Shown piece by piece: positions 1 through 7,029 of a DNA stretch of 9,294 bases. The notes below the pieces were generated by a model. That model had not been told where the DNA came from, searched no databases, and saw nothing but the letters and a program-made list of their open reading frames with translations. Both the position numbers and the translations under genes were made by a program. Origin of the DNA: CAZMCT01 sp964564785 (lineage in GTDB: Bacteria; Planctomycetota; Phycisphaerae; UBA1845; Fen-1342); NCBI GenBank assembly GCA_964564785.1, contig CAZMCT010000139.1:1-9294 (forward strand), given 5' to 3'. Each line of letters begins with the position of its first letter. Within the stretch, counting starts at the first letter, position 1.

Positions 1-73
1 GCGCGGGCCGCTACACGGCGGCCGCGCGGGGCGCGGGCCGCTACACGGCGGCCGCGCGGGGCGCGGGCCGCTA
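1..73. repeat. 30-bp tandem repeat array (2 full copies plus 13 bp) at the 3' end of rlmI
   Basis: Positions 1-30 and 31-60 are identical 30-bp units beginning gcgcgggccgcta; a third, partial copy (61-73) shares the first 13 bases. The last three bases of the partial copy (cta, 71-73) are the TAG stop of the leftward methyltransferase gene. Read on the minus strand the unit keeps that gene's frame (30 is a multiple of three), encodes R-P-A-P-R-A-A-V and ends in another in-frame TAG, so readthrough would meet TAG again after each unit. Each junction also forms a GC-only hairpin with one bulged G (19-40 and 49-70: 9-bp stem, 3-nt loop) but has no T-tract. The array runs off the left edge, so its full copy number is unknown. 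There are no spacers between units, so it is not CRISPR. Confidence 0.9.
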
Positions 74-1315
74 GAGCGCCCGGAACCACAGCGCCTTGAG
101 GTACGCCGACTCCGGGCAGTTCAGCATGACGGGGTGGTCGGGAGCGGCCGCAGTCTGCATGAGAAGCTGGAGCGGCCGGCCGGCCTGACGAGTGGCGCGG
201 TGGACCGTTTCGAGGAAGGCCGGGGCCGAAACCAGCCCGCTGCAACTGCACGTGAGGAACAGGCCGCCGGGCCGCACGGCCTGCACCGCGAGGTGGTTGA
301 AGTCGTGGTATTTGCGCAGGGCGTCGTCGATCTCCTCGCGGTAGGTCGCAAGCTTGGGCGGGTCGAGCACGACCACGTCGTACTGCCGGCCGTTGGCGAG
401 CATTTGCCGCAAGTAGGTGAACGCGTCGGCGTAGACGAAATCGACCCGCACCTGGTTGAGGTTCGCGTTCTCGCGAGCCAGGGCGATGGCGTGCTCGTCG
501 AGATCGACCCCCGTCACTTCGCGGGCCCCGCCCAGCTTGGCGGCGCAGAGACCGAACCCCCCGGTGTAGCAGCACAGATCGAGCACGCTGGCGTCGCGGG
601 CCAGGTCGGCCAGCCGGCGGCGGTTGTCGCGCTGGTCGCAGAAGAAGCCGGTCTTGTGTCCCTCGCGCACGTCCACGCGGTAGCGCACGCCGTGCTCACG
701 AATCGTCAGCCGCGGCGGCTCGGTCGCCGTCAGTGTCGGCGTCGGCACGTGGAAACCCTCGAGCTTCTCGATCCGCGTGTCGGCGCGGGCATAGGTCCGC
801 CACACCGGTCCAACACGGTCCGGCCGGTCCAGACTCGTGGGCGGACCGAGCAGTTCCGCCAGTGCCGCGCTCAACTCCGCCGCGCGGCGGAACATTCCGA
901 GGGAGAAGAACTCGAACACGAGGCAATCGGCGTAGCGCTCGATGATCACGCCGCTCAGCCCGTCACCCTCGGAGTGCACCAGCCGGTAGGCGTCCGTGAT
1001 GTCATCCAGTCGCAGGATGCGCCGTAGCTCGACCGCCCGCGCCAGCCGGCCGCGCCAGAACGCCGCGTCGATCGGCTCCGGACCGCAGGAGAGGATTCGC
1101 ACGACGATCTGCGAGCGCGGGTTGTACAGCCCGCGGCCGAAGAACCGCCCGGTCTTGTCGTACAGCGCCACGATGTCGCCGGGCTGAGCCGCCGGGTCCA
1201 CCTGGCGGATCATCTTGCGATAGACGAAGGGGTGGTTCATGGCCGAGCGGAGCTGGACCCAGGGCGACTCGGCCCCGGCCGGCGGCTCGAGAATACCGGG
1301 ACTCGCCTCGGACAT
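71..1315 (-). CDS. rlmI: 23S rRNA (cytosine-C5) methyltransferase, RlmI family
   Basis: The 414-residue product is a SAM-dependent RNA methyltransferase. E. coli RlmI (about 396 aa) makes m5C1962 in 23S rRNA in the cytoplasm. An N-terminal PUA-like domain (to about residue 75) contains GDIVALYDKTGRFFGRGLYN. It is followed by the RlmI-type stretch YRLVHSEGDGLSGVIIERY (110-128) and KTGFFCDQRDNR (221-232). The Rossmann methyltransferase domain shows SAM motif I VLDLCCYTGGFGL (244-256), the acidic loop VDLDEHA (270-276), DPPKLA (318-323) and TCSCSG (355-360); Cys358 aligns with the catalytic Cys of the E. coli FSCSG motif. The C-terminal DHPV..CPE..YLK is also family-typical. GGGAG lies 6 nt before the ATG, which decides the start. 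The gene is monocistronic in view and divergent from the next gene. The subfamily call is strong; the exact target base is inferred from homology. Confidence 0.93.
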   Translation of the reverse strand: MSEASPGILEPPAGAESPWVQLRSAMNHPFVYRKMIRQVDPAAQPGDIVALYDKTGRFFGRGLYNPRSQIVVRILSCGPEPIDAAFWRGRLARAVELRRILRLDDITDAYRLVHSEGDGLSGVIIERYADCLVFEFFSLGMFRRAAELSAALAELLGPPTSLDRPDRVGPVWRTYARADTRIEKLEGFHVPTPTLTATEPPRLTIREHGVRYRVDVREGHKTGFFCDQRDNRRRLADLARDASVLDLCCYTGGFGLCAAKLGGAREVTGVDLDEHAIALARENANLNQVRVDFVYADAFTYLRQMLANGRQYDVVVLDPPKLATYREEIDDALRKYHDFNHLAVQAVRPGGLFLTCSCSGLVSAPAFLETVHRATRQAGRPLQLLMQTAAAPDHPVMLNCPESAYLKALWFRAL

Positions 1316-1523
1316 GCCGCACTCCCGTCCGGCCCCCGCGGGCCCGGTCCATCATTGCCCGGCCGCAGGTCGCGTTCAAGGGCCGCAGCGTGGTGCGCCG
1401 GTGCGCGGCCGGCCGCGGGAATCGCCTCTAATTCGCGTGCCCGGCACCGCTTGCGGGAATTGAATACCCGCGTTCCGCCCGCCGTCCGTACTGAGGAACG
1501 AATGCGAATCAGGAGCAAAAGCC
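1316..1523. promoter_or_regulatory. Divergent intergenic region between rlmI and the secreted-protein gene
   Basis: These 208 bases must carry the start signals for both flanking divergent genes. I see no convincing sigma-70 -35/-10 pair on either strand. The least GC-rich patch is about 1421-1466. Visible structures are a perfect 14-bp palindrome cgcggccggccgcg (1404-1417) and a short inverted repeat gcggg-N9-cccgc (1453-1471). Both could be chance in DNA this GC-rich. The AGGAG at 1511-1515 belongs to the rightward gene. Confidence 0.35.
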
Positions 1524-2072
1524 ATGATCGCACGCAAGCACAACACGGTCCTGTGGATCCTGGTGATCTTCGCGATTCTGAGCACGATGCCGGTCCGAGC
1601 CAGCGACGCCGAGAGCTGGGCGCGGGCGACCGGCGGCGGATGGCGGCCCGGGACGGCCGCGGCCGGTGCCCGCTACGAGGGCGATTTCGGTTTTGCCCGC
1701 AGCGACACCCGCACCGGAAAGATGAACTTCGCCCGCGGGGTGGCCGTCGGAGTGGACGAGAACGGTCTGTCGCTGTCGATCAGCACGGCCATCGCCCCCA
1801 ACCGCGGCCCGGCGCTGGCGACGAACTTCAACCTGAGCATCGGGAGTGATGGCGAGGTGGCCGCGAGCACCGGGCGCGTGCTGGCCGAGGGTGGCGCGCG
1901 GCGGACGGCGGAGACGGGCGGATTTGCGGGTGCGACGCCGCGGGGGGCCGCTTCGCTGGCGCGGGCCGGCGGCGACAGCGGCGCACGGGGCGTCGTGCAC
2001 GCGGTGGCGCACAGCGAGCACTACCGGCCGCAGGAGCGCGTGATTCCGCGGCGGGTGATACGAGTGCGGTGA
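1524..2072 (+). CDS. Small secreted protein of unknown function
   Basis: The 182-residue product starts with a clear Sec-type signal peptide: basic start MIARKH, hydrophobic core (residues 9-21) and probable cleavage after V-R-A26. The mature part carries a central block (about 65-117) with MNFARGVAVGVDENGLSLSI, then IAPNRGPALATNFNLSIG. Its alternating pattern suggests beta-strands. It is followed by a Gly/Ala/Arg-rich, low-complexity tail and a basic C-terminus (IPRRVIRVR). There are no cysteines, catalytic motifs or membrane helices after the signal peptide. AGGAG eight bases before the ATG supports this start. I do not recognise a named family, although the central block resembles hypothetical exported proteins I associate with Planctomycetota (impression, unchecked). 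It is apparently monocistronic, with a hairpin terminator about 100 bases downstream. Confidence 0.8.
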   Translation: MIARKHNTVLWILVIFAILSTMPVRASDAESWARATGGGWRPGTAAAGARYEGDFGFARSDTRTGKMNFARGVAVGVDENGLSLSISTAIAPNRGPALATNFNLSIGSDGEVAASTGRVLAEGGARRTAETGGFAGATPRGAASLARAGGDSGARGVVHAVAHSEHYRPQERVIPRRVIRVR

Positions 2073-2174
2073 CACGGCTGAGGAACAAGACGCCCGCACC
2101 GTCCGGCAAGACGCCGGTACTCCCCGGTAACGAACGAGCGCCCGTGGACTGCCCGAGGCCGCGGGCGCACCCCA

Positions 2175-2220
2175 GCCCCATCCGCGATGTGTGGTCGCGG
2201 GTGGGGCGCTTTGATTCTAC
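2175..2220 (+). terminator. Hairpin terminator after the secreted-protein gene
   Basis: Arms 2175-2187 (gccccatccgcga) and 2195-2207 (tcgcgggtggggc) pair over 13 bp with a single G-U wobble around a 7-nt loop, followed by gctttgattct. The run of T is weak but present only on the plus strand, so it best fits termination of the rightward secreted-protein gene. It may also stop leftward transcription of the transporter gene less efficiently. The surrounding convergent spacer (2073-2324) holds no gene; a small ccggg-ggc-cccgg hairpin (2261-2273) lies downstream of the transporter stop. Confidence 0.6.
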
Positions 2221-2324
2221 CCCCAGGACCGGATCGGTCGACACGGCCGCGACACACGCGCCGGGGGCCCCGGAGCACGCGGCAATGCCCGGTCGCCTCG
2301 CCGCCGCGGCGCCGGAGATGCGAC

Positions 2325-3257
2325 TCAAGACAGCGCCCGGACGACGGCGTCGGCGCTGGTGATGAGGAACACCCCCACCACGGCCAGCAGCAGCGCCGTC
2401 ACTTCCCGGCGGCCGTAGGGCTCCTTGAGGACCAGGGCCGCGAGAATGCTGGCGAAGATGACCGAGGTCTGGTTCAGCGCGGCCGCGACCGACGCGTAGG
2501 TGTACTTGAAGCCCGCGACCCACAATACGAGGCATACATAGGTACCGAGTACGGAGGCCGGCAGCGCCAGCCGCCATGTTCGCGTGGGCCGGAAGATCGT
2601 CCAGTTCTTGCGCCAATCGCGTCCCAGGAGACCGAAGAGCGCGAGGAGCACGAATCCGCCGCCCAGGCGCAGCGCGGTGGCCCAGAAGACCGGCGTGCGC
2701 TCGAGGATCGGCTTGACGATGACGATCCCCAGGGCCATGAGTCCGATGGCCAGCATCGCCAGCAGCACGCCGCCGACGATCTGCCGCCGCGTGCGGTGGC
2801 CGGGCAACTGGTGCTGCGTGGCACTGAAGACGCCGGCCACGATCAGCCCCGCGCCGGCGTAGTGCCAGACGGCGAGCTGTTCGCCCAGCAGCAGCCACGA
2901 GAACAAGATGGCCAGCGGCGCGTAGCAGCAGTCGACGATCGCGATCAGCCCGACGCCGATCAGGTTGAGCGCATGGAAGAACAACGTGTCCGCGATCGCG
3001 ATTCCCACGACTCCGCTCAGCACGAGCAGGCACAGGTCGCCCGCCGGCTGGCGGAGCAGGATTTCGCTCCCGTCCTGGCGGGCCAGCGCCAGCCCCGCGA
3101 GCGTGGCCAGCACGAGAATCAGCCCCACGGCGTTCTTGTAAAGGTTCAGCGCAACCGGCGCGACCCGCTCGCCACTGAGTTTGAACAGCACCAGCGCACA
3201 GGCCCACAGCAGTGCGGTCAGCAACGCGCAGGCTTGTCCGAGCAGGTGCGGGCTCAT
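2325..3257 (-). CDS. EamA/DMT-superfamily permease
   Basis: The 310-residue integral membrane protein has about ten hydrophobic helices arranged as two five-helix halves: EamA repeat 1 roughly residues 5-145, repeat 2 roughly 158-302. They are separated by a basic loop (HRTRRQ, 154-159). Typical EamA features include an N-terminal ALLWA helix, a Gly-rich half-end (LLLGEQLAVWHYAGAGLIVAGV) and the matching second-half end LVLKEPYGRREVTALLLAVVGVFL. Family members export or import small metabolites or drugs; the substrate cannot be read from sequence. The frame stays open far upstream, but the ATG at 3257 is the right start. It places the first helix at the N-terminus, no ATG/GTG/TTG lies just upstream, and longer versions would overlap the divergent zinc-ribbon gene. 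GAGG precedes it by only 3 bases, a short spacing. Confidence 0.88.
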   Translation of the reverse strand: MSPHLLGQACALLTALLWACALVLFKLSGERVAPVALNLYKNAVGLILVLATLAGLALARQDGSEILLRQPAGDLCLLVLSGVVGIAIADTLFFHALNLIGVGLIAIVDCCYAPLAILFSWLLLGEQLAVWHYAGAGLIVAGVFSATQHQLPGHRTRRQIVGGVLLAMLAIGLMALGIVIVKPILERTPVFWATALRLGGGFVLLALFGLLGRDWRKNWTIFRPTRTWRLALPASVLGTYVCLVLWVAGFKYTYASVAAALNQTSVIFASILAALVLKEPYGRREVTALLLAVVGVFLITSADAVVRALS

Positions 3258-3391
3258 GATCCTCGCCGGGAGCGGCCGTCGCGTGACCGGGAAGACGGAA
3301 TGATACCGCCACCCGGCCGCGGGGCGAAACCCGCCGCCCGGCAGCGCTTCCAACCTGAGAGACGGATTGTAAAGGCACGCGGCCGCCAGCA

Positions 3392-3412
3392 TGGTATGCT
3401 GATCTACAGGAG
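3392..3412 (+). promoter_or_regulatory. Candidate extended -10 promoter and RBS for the SPFH operon
   Basis: TGGTATGCT at 3392-3400 matches an extended -10 (TG-n-TATnnT). No properly spaced -35 is visible: ttgtaa at 3367-3372 is 22 bases away, too far for standard sigma-70. AGGAG at 3408-3412 is 11 bases before the zinc-ribbon ATG. If the -10 is real the leader would be only about 17 bases and begin close to the RBS. The 3258-3423 spacer is the only place a promoter for the 3424-7463 cluster could sit close upstream, and it also serves the divergent transporter gene. Confidence 0.35.
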
Positions 3413-3423
3413 TTCCCCGCGCC

Positions 3424-3612
3424 ATGCCGCCTCCGGCTACGCTGGTCGTGATGCTGCTCGTCGGCCTGCTGATTGTGATCGGCGGGCTGATCCTCGGCTC
3501 GGCCCGCCCGCGCGCGCCGGGCGACGCCCGGCGGTGTGCCAGGTGCGGGGCCGATAACCCAACGGCCGCGGCGTACTGCGGCCAGTGCGGGCGGGCCCTG
3601 CGAAGCGGATGA
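3424..3612 (+). CDS. Small membrane-anchored zinc-ribbon protein
   Basis: The 62-residue product has one N-terminal transmembrane helix (about residues 5-25), a basic hinge (RPRAPGDARR) and a C-terminal zinc ribbon with CARC (Cys38, Cys41) and CGQC (Cys52, Cys55). This C-x2-C-x10-C-x2-C spacing would bind one zinc. The positive charges after the helix predict that the ribbon faces the cytoplasm. It is the first gene of a rightward cluster, with its stop 22 bases before the first SPFH gene, whose strong AGGAGG lies in that gap. Zinc ribbons of this size usually mediate protein or nucleic-acid contacts; no enzymatic residues are present. A role as adaptor or regulator of the SPFH proteins is inferred from position only. 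Clean stop, RBS and motif order argue against a chance ORF. Confidence 0.8.
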   Translation: MPPPATLVVMLLVGLLIVIGGLILGSARPRAPGDARRCARCGADNPTAAAYCGQCGRALRSG

Positions 3613-3634
3613 CGCGCTGGACCAGGAGGTTCCC

Positions 3635-5248
3635 ATGTCCAGTCCGGACGTTCCTGGAAGCCCGCGACCACGGTTGAGGGCAAACGCGCTGCGCGGGATC
3701 TCGCAGCGCAGCCGCTGGATTGCGCTACTGGTGCTCGCAACGCTGCTGCCAATCAGCTACGTGTGGTACGTGCAGCGGGTCGAGGTCGGGGCCGAAGAGG
3801 TGTTGATCCTGATCCGCAAGGTGGGGCGTCCGCTGCCGGCGACGGCCGGGGGGATGGACATCGGGCAACAGGTCGTGCTGTACCCTGCGCTGCTGAACGC
3901 GCTGGGGGAGCCGCCGAACTCGACGCGTTACAAGGGCATTGTGTTCGAGCCGCTGGGGCCGGGGCGCTACTTCTACGACCCGTTCCTGTGGGAGCGGATC
4001 AAGGTGCCGGTGGTGCAGATTCCCGACGGGCAGGTGGGCGTGCGCGTCCGCCGGTTCGGGCGACCGCTGCCGGACGGCCGGACGGTCGCCACCCAGCCGG
4101 ACGAGCGCGGCCCGGAAGCGGAGCTGCTGCAACCGGGGCGTTACAACGTGAACCCGTTCGCGTACGAGGTGCGGCGCGTGCCGCCAGTGGTGATTCCGGC
4201 GGGATTTGTGGGCGTGCAAACGCTTCTGGCCGGTCCCGAATCGGACAATCCGAACGTGTACGTGGTGGAGACCGGCAAGCGGGGCGTGCAGGCCGATGTG
4301 CTGCCCCCCGGCATGACCTACAACAACCCTTATGTGCGACGGATTGACCTGATCGATGTTCGCAGCCACATCCTGGACCTGCACAGCGAGGAGGCGATCC
4401 GGTTTCCGTCGAACGACAGCTTCGAGATCGTGGTGGACTGCACGGTCGAATACGCGATCCGCCAGGATATGGCCCCGTACGTGATGGTGGCGATCGGCAC
4501 GCACGACGACATCCGCGACAAGCTGATTCTGCCGCAGGCCCGCTCGCTGTGCCGGATCGAAGGCTCGAAGCTCCAGGCGCGCGACTTCATCGCGGGCGAA
4601 ACGCGGACCGTTTTCCAGCGGCACGTGTTCGAGCAGCTCCGCGACCATTGCTACGACCAAGGCATCGAGATCCGTGCCACCCTCATCCGGCGCATCGTCC
4701 CGCCCGCGGAAATCGCCGGTCCGATCAGTGACCGCCAGATCGCAGGCCAGCAGATCAAGCAGTACGAGAACGAGATTCGCGTGGCCGAGGCCGAGGCCCG
4801 GCTCGTAGAGCAGCAGGAGTTGCAGCAGCAGAACCAGGCCATCGGCCAAGCCAACCGCGAGATCGTCGCGCTGGTCAAGGACGCGGAACAGCAAAAGGCC
4901 GTCGCGCTGACCGCCGCGCAACAGCGGCTCGAGGTCGCGCGGCTCAAACTCCAGGCAGCGGCCGAGATGGCCGCCGCGACGCTCTCGCGCGGCAAGGCGG
5001 CCGCGGAGGTGCAACTGCTCCAGTACCGGGCCGAGGCCGAACCGCTCCAGGCCGCGGTGCAGGCCTTCGGCAACGGCCATACCTACGCCCAGTTCTTCTT
5101 CTACCAGAAGCTCGCGCCGGCCGTCCGTTCGGTGCTCGCCAGCACGGACGGGCCTTTTGGTGACATCTTCCGCGCGCTGGTCCCGACCGGACCGCCACCG
5201 GAGGGTCGGGGCCCGGAGACCCCTCGCACGGCAGGAGGTGGGCAATGA
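3635..5248 (+). CDS. SPFH/Band 7 protein A with three N-terminal repeat modules
   Basis: The 537-residue membrane-anchored SPFH protein begins with a basic N-terminus (RPRLRANALRGISQRSR), then one membrane helix (29-46). By the positive-inside rule the large body lies outside the cytoplasmic membrane, as in HflK/HflC. Three beta-type modules follow, marked by LGPGRYFYDP (107-116), LQPGRYNVNP (165-174) and LPPGMTYNNP (223-232); modules 1 and 2 also share RKVGRPLP and RRFGRPLP. Then come the SPFH domain (about 245-365), an Ala/Glu/Gln-rich coiled coil (about 365-470), the C-terminal cap motif G-x-G-x2-Y-x4-F-x-Q-x2-AP (479-495) and a Pro/Gly tail. Cys306 and Cys339 recur in protein B. The frame is open further upstream, but AGGAGG five bases before the ATG at 3635 decides the start. 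It probably oligomerises with protein B. It is neither a canonical HflK/HflC nor a plain flotillin, and no named gene is assigned. Confidence 0.9.
   Translation: MSSPDVPGSPRPRLRANALRGISQRSRWIALLVLATLLPISYVWYVQRVEVGAEEVLILIRKVGRPLPATAGGMDIGQQVVLYPALLNALGEPPNSTRYKGIVFEPLGPGRYFYDPFLWERIKVPVVQIPDGQVGVRVRRFGRPLPDGRTVATQPDERGPEAELLQPGRYNVNPFAYEVRRVPPVVIPAGFVGVQTLLAGPESDNPNVYVVETGKRGVQADVLPPGMTYNNPYVRRIDLIDVRSHILDLHSEEAIRFPSNDSFEIVVDCTVEYAIRQDMAPYVMVAIGTHDDIRDKLILPQARSLCRIEGSKLQARDFIAGETRTVFQRHVFEQLRDHCYDQGIEIRATLIRRIVPPAEIAGPISDRQIAGQQIKQYENEIRVAEAEARLVEQQELQQQNQAIGQANREIVALVKDAEQQKAVALTAAQQRLEVARLKLQAAAEMAAATLSRGKAAAEVQLLQYRAEAEPLQAAVQAFGNGHTYAQFFFYQKLAPAVRSVLASTDGPFGDIFRALVPTGPPPEGRGPETPRTAGGGQ
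5233..5248 (+). promoter_or_regulatory. Strong RBS and ATGA stop/start overlap coupling the SPFH genes
   Basis: AGGAGG at 5233-5238 lies inside the end of SPFH gene A, six bases before the ATG of gene B. The ATG (5245-5247) overlaps the TGA of gene A (5246-5248). This arrangement predicts translational coupling and roughly matched production of the two proteins, as expected for partners in one complex. Confidence 0.85.
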
Positions 5249-7026
5249 AACGGCTCTTGAACGTGGCCGTGGGCGGCGTGCTGGTGCTGGCCGGGTTGCT
5301 GCTCGGTACGGGCTGGACGTTCTGCCGCGTGTACGTGCCACACGACAGGTGCGCGGTCCTCATTCGCAAAACGGGCAAGGAGCCGCCGGCCGGGCAGATC
5401 ATCGCCGGCCCGGGCGAGAAAGGCATTCAGCGCGATACGCTCGGTCCAGGGCGGTATTTCCTCAATCCGCTGGTGTGGGACTGGGAGCTGCACCCGCTGG
5501 TGGAGATCTCGGCCGGCGATCCGGCCGGGTGGAAAGAGTATTACGCCGAGGCGGCCAGCGACCTGGAGCTGCCGGCGTTGCAGGGCAGTTGGCCGCAGAT
5601 CGGGGTGCTGGTCCAGAAAGTCGGTGAGCCGGCGCCCGAGGGGGCCCAGGTCGTGGACGAGGGGTTCCAGGGCATCCAGCGGCAGGTGCTGACGCCGGGC
5701 ACGTACCGGATCAACCCGAAGGTGTACGACGTTCGGCCGCTGCCGGCCACCGTGATCCCACTCGGTTGCTGCGGGGTGGTAACGTCGCAGGTGGGCGAGC
5801 TGCCGGGCGCGGAGGTGGTGGAGGAGGTCGCGGTCGGCCCGGACGGTCAACCGGTGAAGGGCCGGGCGAAGGTGATCCAGAAGCTGGCGGAGCCCGGACA
5901 GCGGGGCGTGCTGCGGCGGGTGCTTCAGCCGGGGATTTACTACCTGAATCCGTACCTCTACAGGGTGCAACTCGTGCAGGTGGGCTACAACCAGATCTCG
6001 CAGTTGGCACGGCGCGTGCGGACGGGCAAGGCGGACGAGTCGGCGGGCGGTGGCCGGGGAGGTCCGGTGTTGCAGCAGATCACGCCGCAGCAGGCGGCCC
6101 AATTGCCGGCGCAGGAGGTGAGCACGCACATCACGTTTCCGTCGAAGGACGGCTTCACGATCGACGTCGAGGTGACGGTGGTCTGGGGCCGGCATCCGCA
6201 GCACGTGCCGGAGATGATCAACCGCTTCGGCGACATGGAGAAGATCAAGCAGATCATCATCAGTCAGATGCGCAGCATCTGCCGCAACCTGGGCTCGGAG
6301 TACGAGAGCACGGACTTCATCCGCGGCGAGCAGCGCGAGCAATACCAGCGCGGCGTGACCGAGACGCTGCGGCGGACGTGCCGCGAGCGAGACATCGAGA
6401 TTCTGATCGCGCTGATTCACAACATCGAGGTGCACGGCAGCCCCACGGCCGAGCAGGAAGGTATGGACCTCAAGAGGACCATCCAGCGCGGTTTCATCGC
6501 CAAAGAGCAGGAGCTGACCAAGCAGGCCCAACGTGAAACGGCCAGCGTGCGGGCAGCGCTCGAGACGGCCAAGGTCGCGGTGGACGTCGCCCGCGAGCAG
6601 ATCACGGCCGAGACCCGTAAAAAAGTGGCCCAGTTGAAGGCCGAGGGCCAGAAACGCGCTCAGGAGATCGGGGCGCAGCGCGACCTGGAGGTGGCGATGA
6701 TCGAAAAGGAGATCGCCGCGCTCGACGCGGAGACGACGCTGCTGCTCGGCAAGGCCGAGACCGACGTCGAGCGGCTGAAGAACGAGGCCGAAGCTGCGGG
6801 CAAACGGCTGATGGTCGACGCGCTCGGCAGCGGGTCGGCGTACAACCTGTACACCTTCGCCCAGCAGTTCGCCCCCGAGTCGATCCGCCTCATCTTCGCG
6901 GGCCAGGGCACGCTCTGGACCGACCTCGAGCGGCTTCAGGACGTGGCGGGGCTGGAGCTGCTCAAGTCGACGACCGAGGCGAAGCCGATGGCGCCGGCCG
7001 CTCCGGCCGCGGGGCCGAAGCGCTGA
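5245..7026 (+). CDS. SPFH/Band 7 protein B, paralogue of A, with three N-terminal repeat modules
   Basis: The 593-residue paralogue of the preceding product has a short basic start (MKR) and an N-terminal membrane helix (about 4-24), with the bulk predicted outside the membrane. Three modules carry LGPGRYFLNP (66-75), LTPGTYRINP (149-158) and LQPGIYYLNP (227-236). A Gly/Gln-rich linker (about 263-290), absent from A, precedes the SPFH domain (about 290-400), which opens with FPSKDGFTIDVEVTV as A opens with FPSNDSFEIVVDCTV. A long charged coiled coil (about 405-525), the cap motif GSGSAYNLYTFAQQFAP (528-544) and an Ala/Pro tail follow. Cys346 and Cys379 align with Cys306 and Cys339 of A, at identical 33-residue spacing. 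Cys27 ends the membrane helix, but WTFC is not a good lipobox. Obligate partnership with A is inferred from the overlap and homology. No protease gene such as ftsH is present in the window. Confidence 0.9.
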   Translation: MKRLLNVAVGGVLVLAGLLLGTGWTFCRVYVPHDRCAVLIRKTGKEPPAGQIIAGPGEKGIQRDTLGPGRYFLNPLVWDWELHPLVEISAGDPAGWKEYYAEAASDLELPALQGSWPQIGVLVQKVGEPAPEGAQVVDEGFQGIQRQVLTPGTYRINPKVYDVRPLPATVIPLGCCGVVTSQVGELPGAEVVEEVAVGPDGQPVKGRAKVIQKLAEPGQRGVLRRVLQPGIYYLNPYLYRVQLVQVGYNQISQLARRVRTGKADESAGGGRGGPVLQQITPQQAAQLPAQEVSTHITFPSKDGFTIDVEVTVVWGRHPQHVPEMINRFGDMEKIKQIIISQMRSICRNLGSEYESTDFIRGEQREQYQRGVTETLRRTCRERDIEILIALIHNIEVHGSPTAEQEGMDLKRTIQRGFIAKEQELTKQAQRETASVRAALETAKVAVDVAREQITAETRKKVAQLKAEGQKRAQEIGAQRDLEVAMIEKEIAALDAETTLLLGKAETDVERLKNEAEAAGKRLMVDALGSGSAYNLYTFAQQFAPESIRLIFAGQGTLWTDLERLQDVAGLELLKSTTEAKPMAPAAPAAGPKR

Positions 7027-7029
7027 GCA

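Noticed and set aside
1..60. CRISPR array
   Set aside because: The 30-bp units are directly adjacent with no spacers, and no cas gene is present.
134..1027. 297-residue plus-strand open frame over rlmI
   Set aside because: Antisense shadow; all RlmI motifs are on the minus strand.
2187..3557. 456-residue plus-strand open frame over the transporter gene
   Set aside because: Arg/Gln/Glu-rich shadow of a membrane protein gene; it would also overlap the zinc-ribbon gene, and the minus strand shows ten clear hydrophobic helices.
3536..3634. Longer start for SPFH protein A inside the zinc-ribbon gene
   Set aside because: The added residues are an off-frame reading of the zinc-ribbon codons, while AGGAGG sits five bases before the ATG at 3635.
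3258..3752. Upstream extension of the transporter frame to position 3752
   Set aside because: It would overlap the divergent zinc-ribbon gene and the start of SPFH gene A, lacks domain content, and the ATG at 3257 begins directly at the first membrane helix.
5319..5327. Lipobox at the end of the membrane helix of SPFH protein B (W-T-F-C)
   Set aside because: Positions -1 to -3 do not fit the L-A/S-G/A-C pattern; a plain membrane anchor fits better.
3725..5341. 538-residue open frame antisense to SPFH gene A
   Set aside because: Same shadow effect; Arg/His/Val-rich text without domain signals, opposite a well-supported gene.
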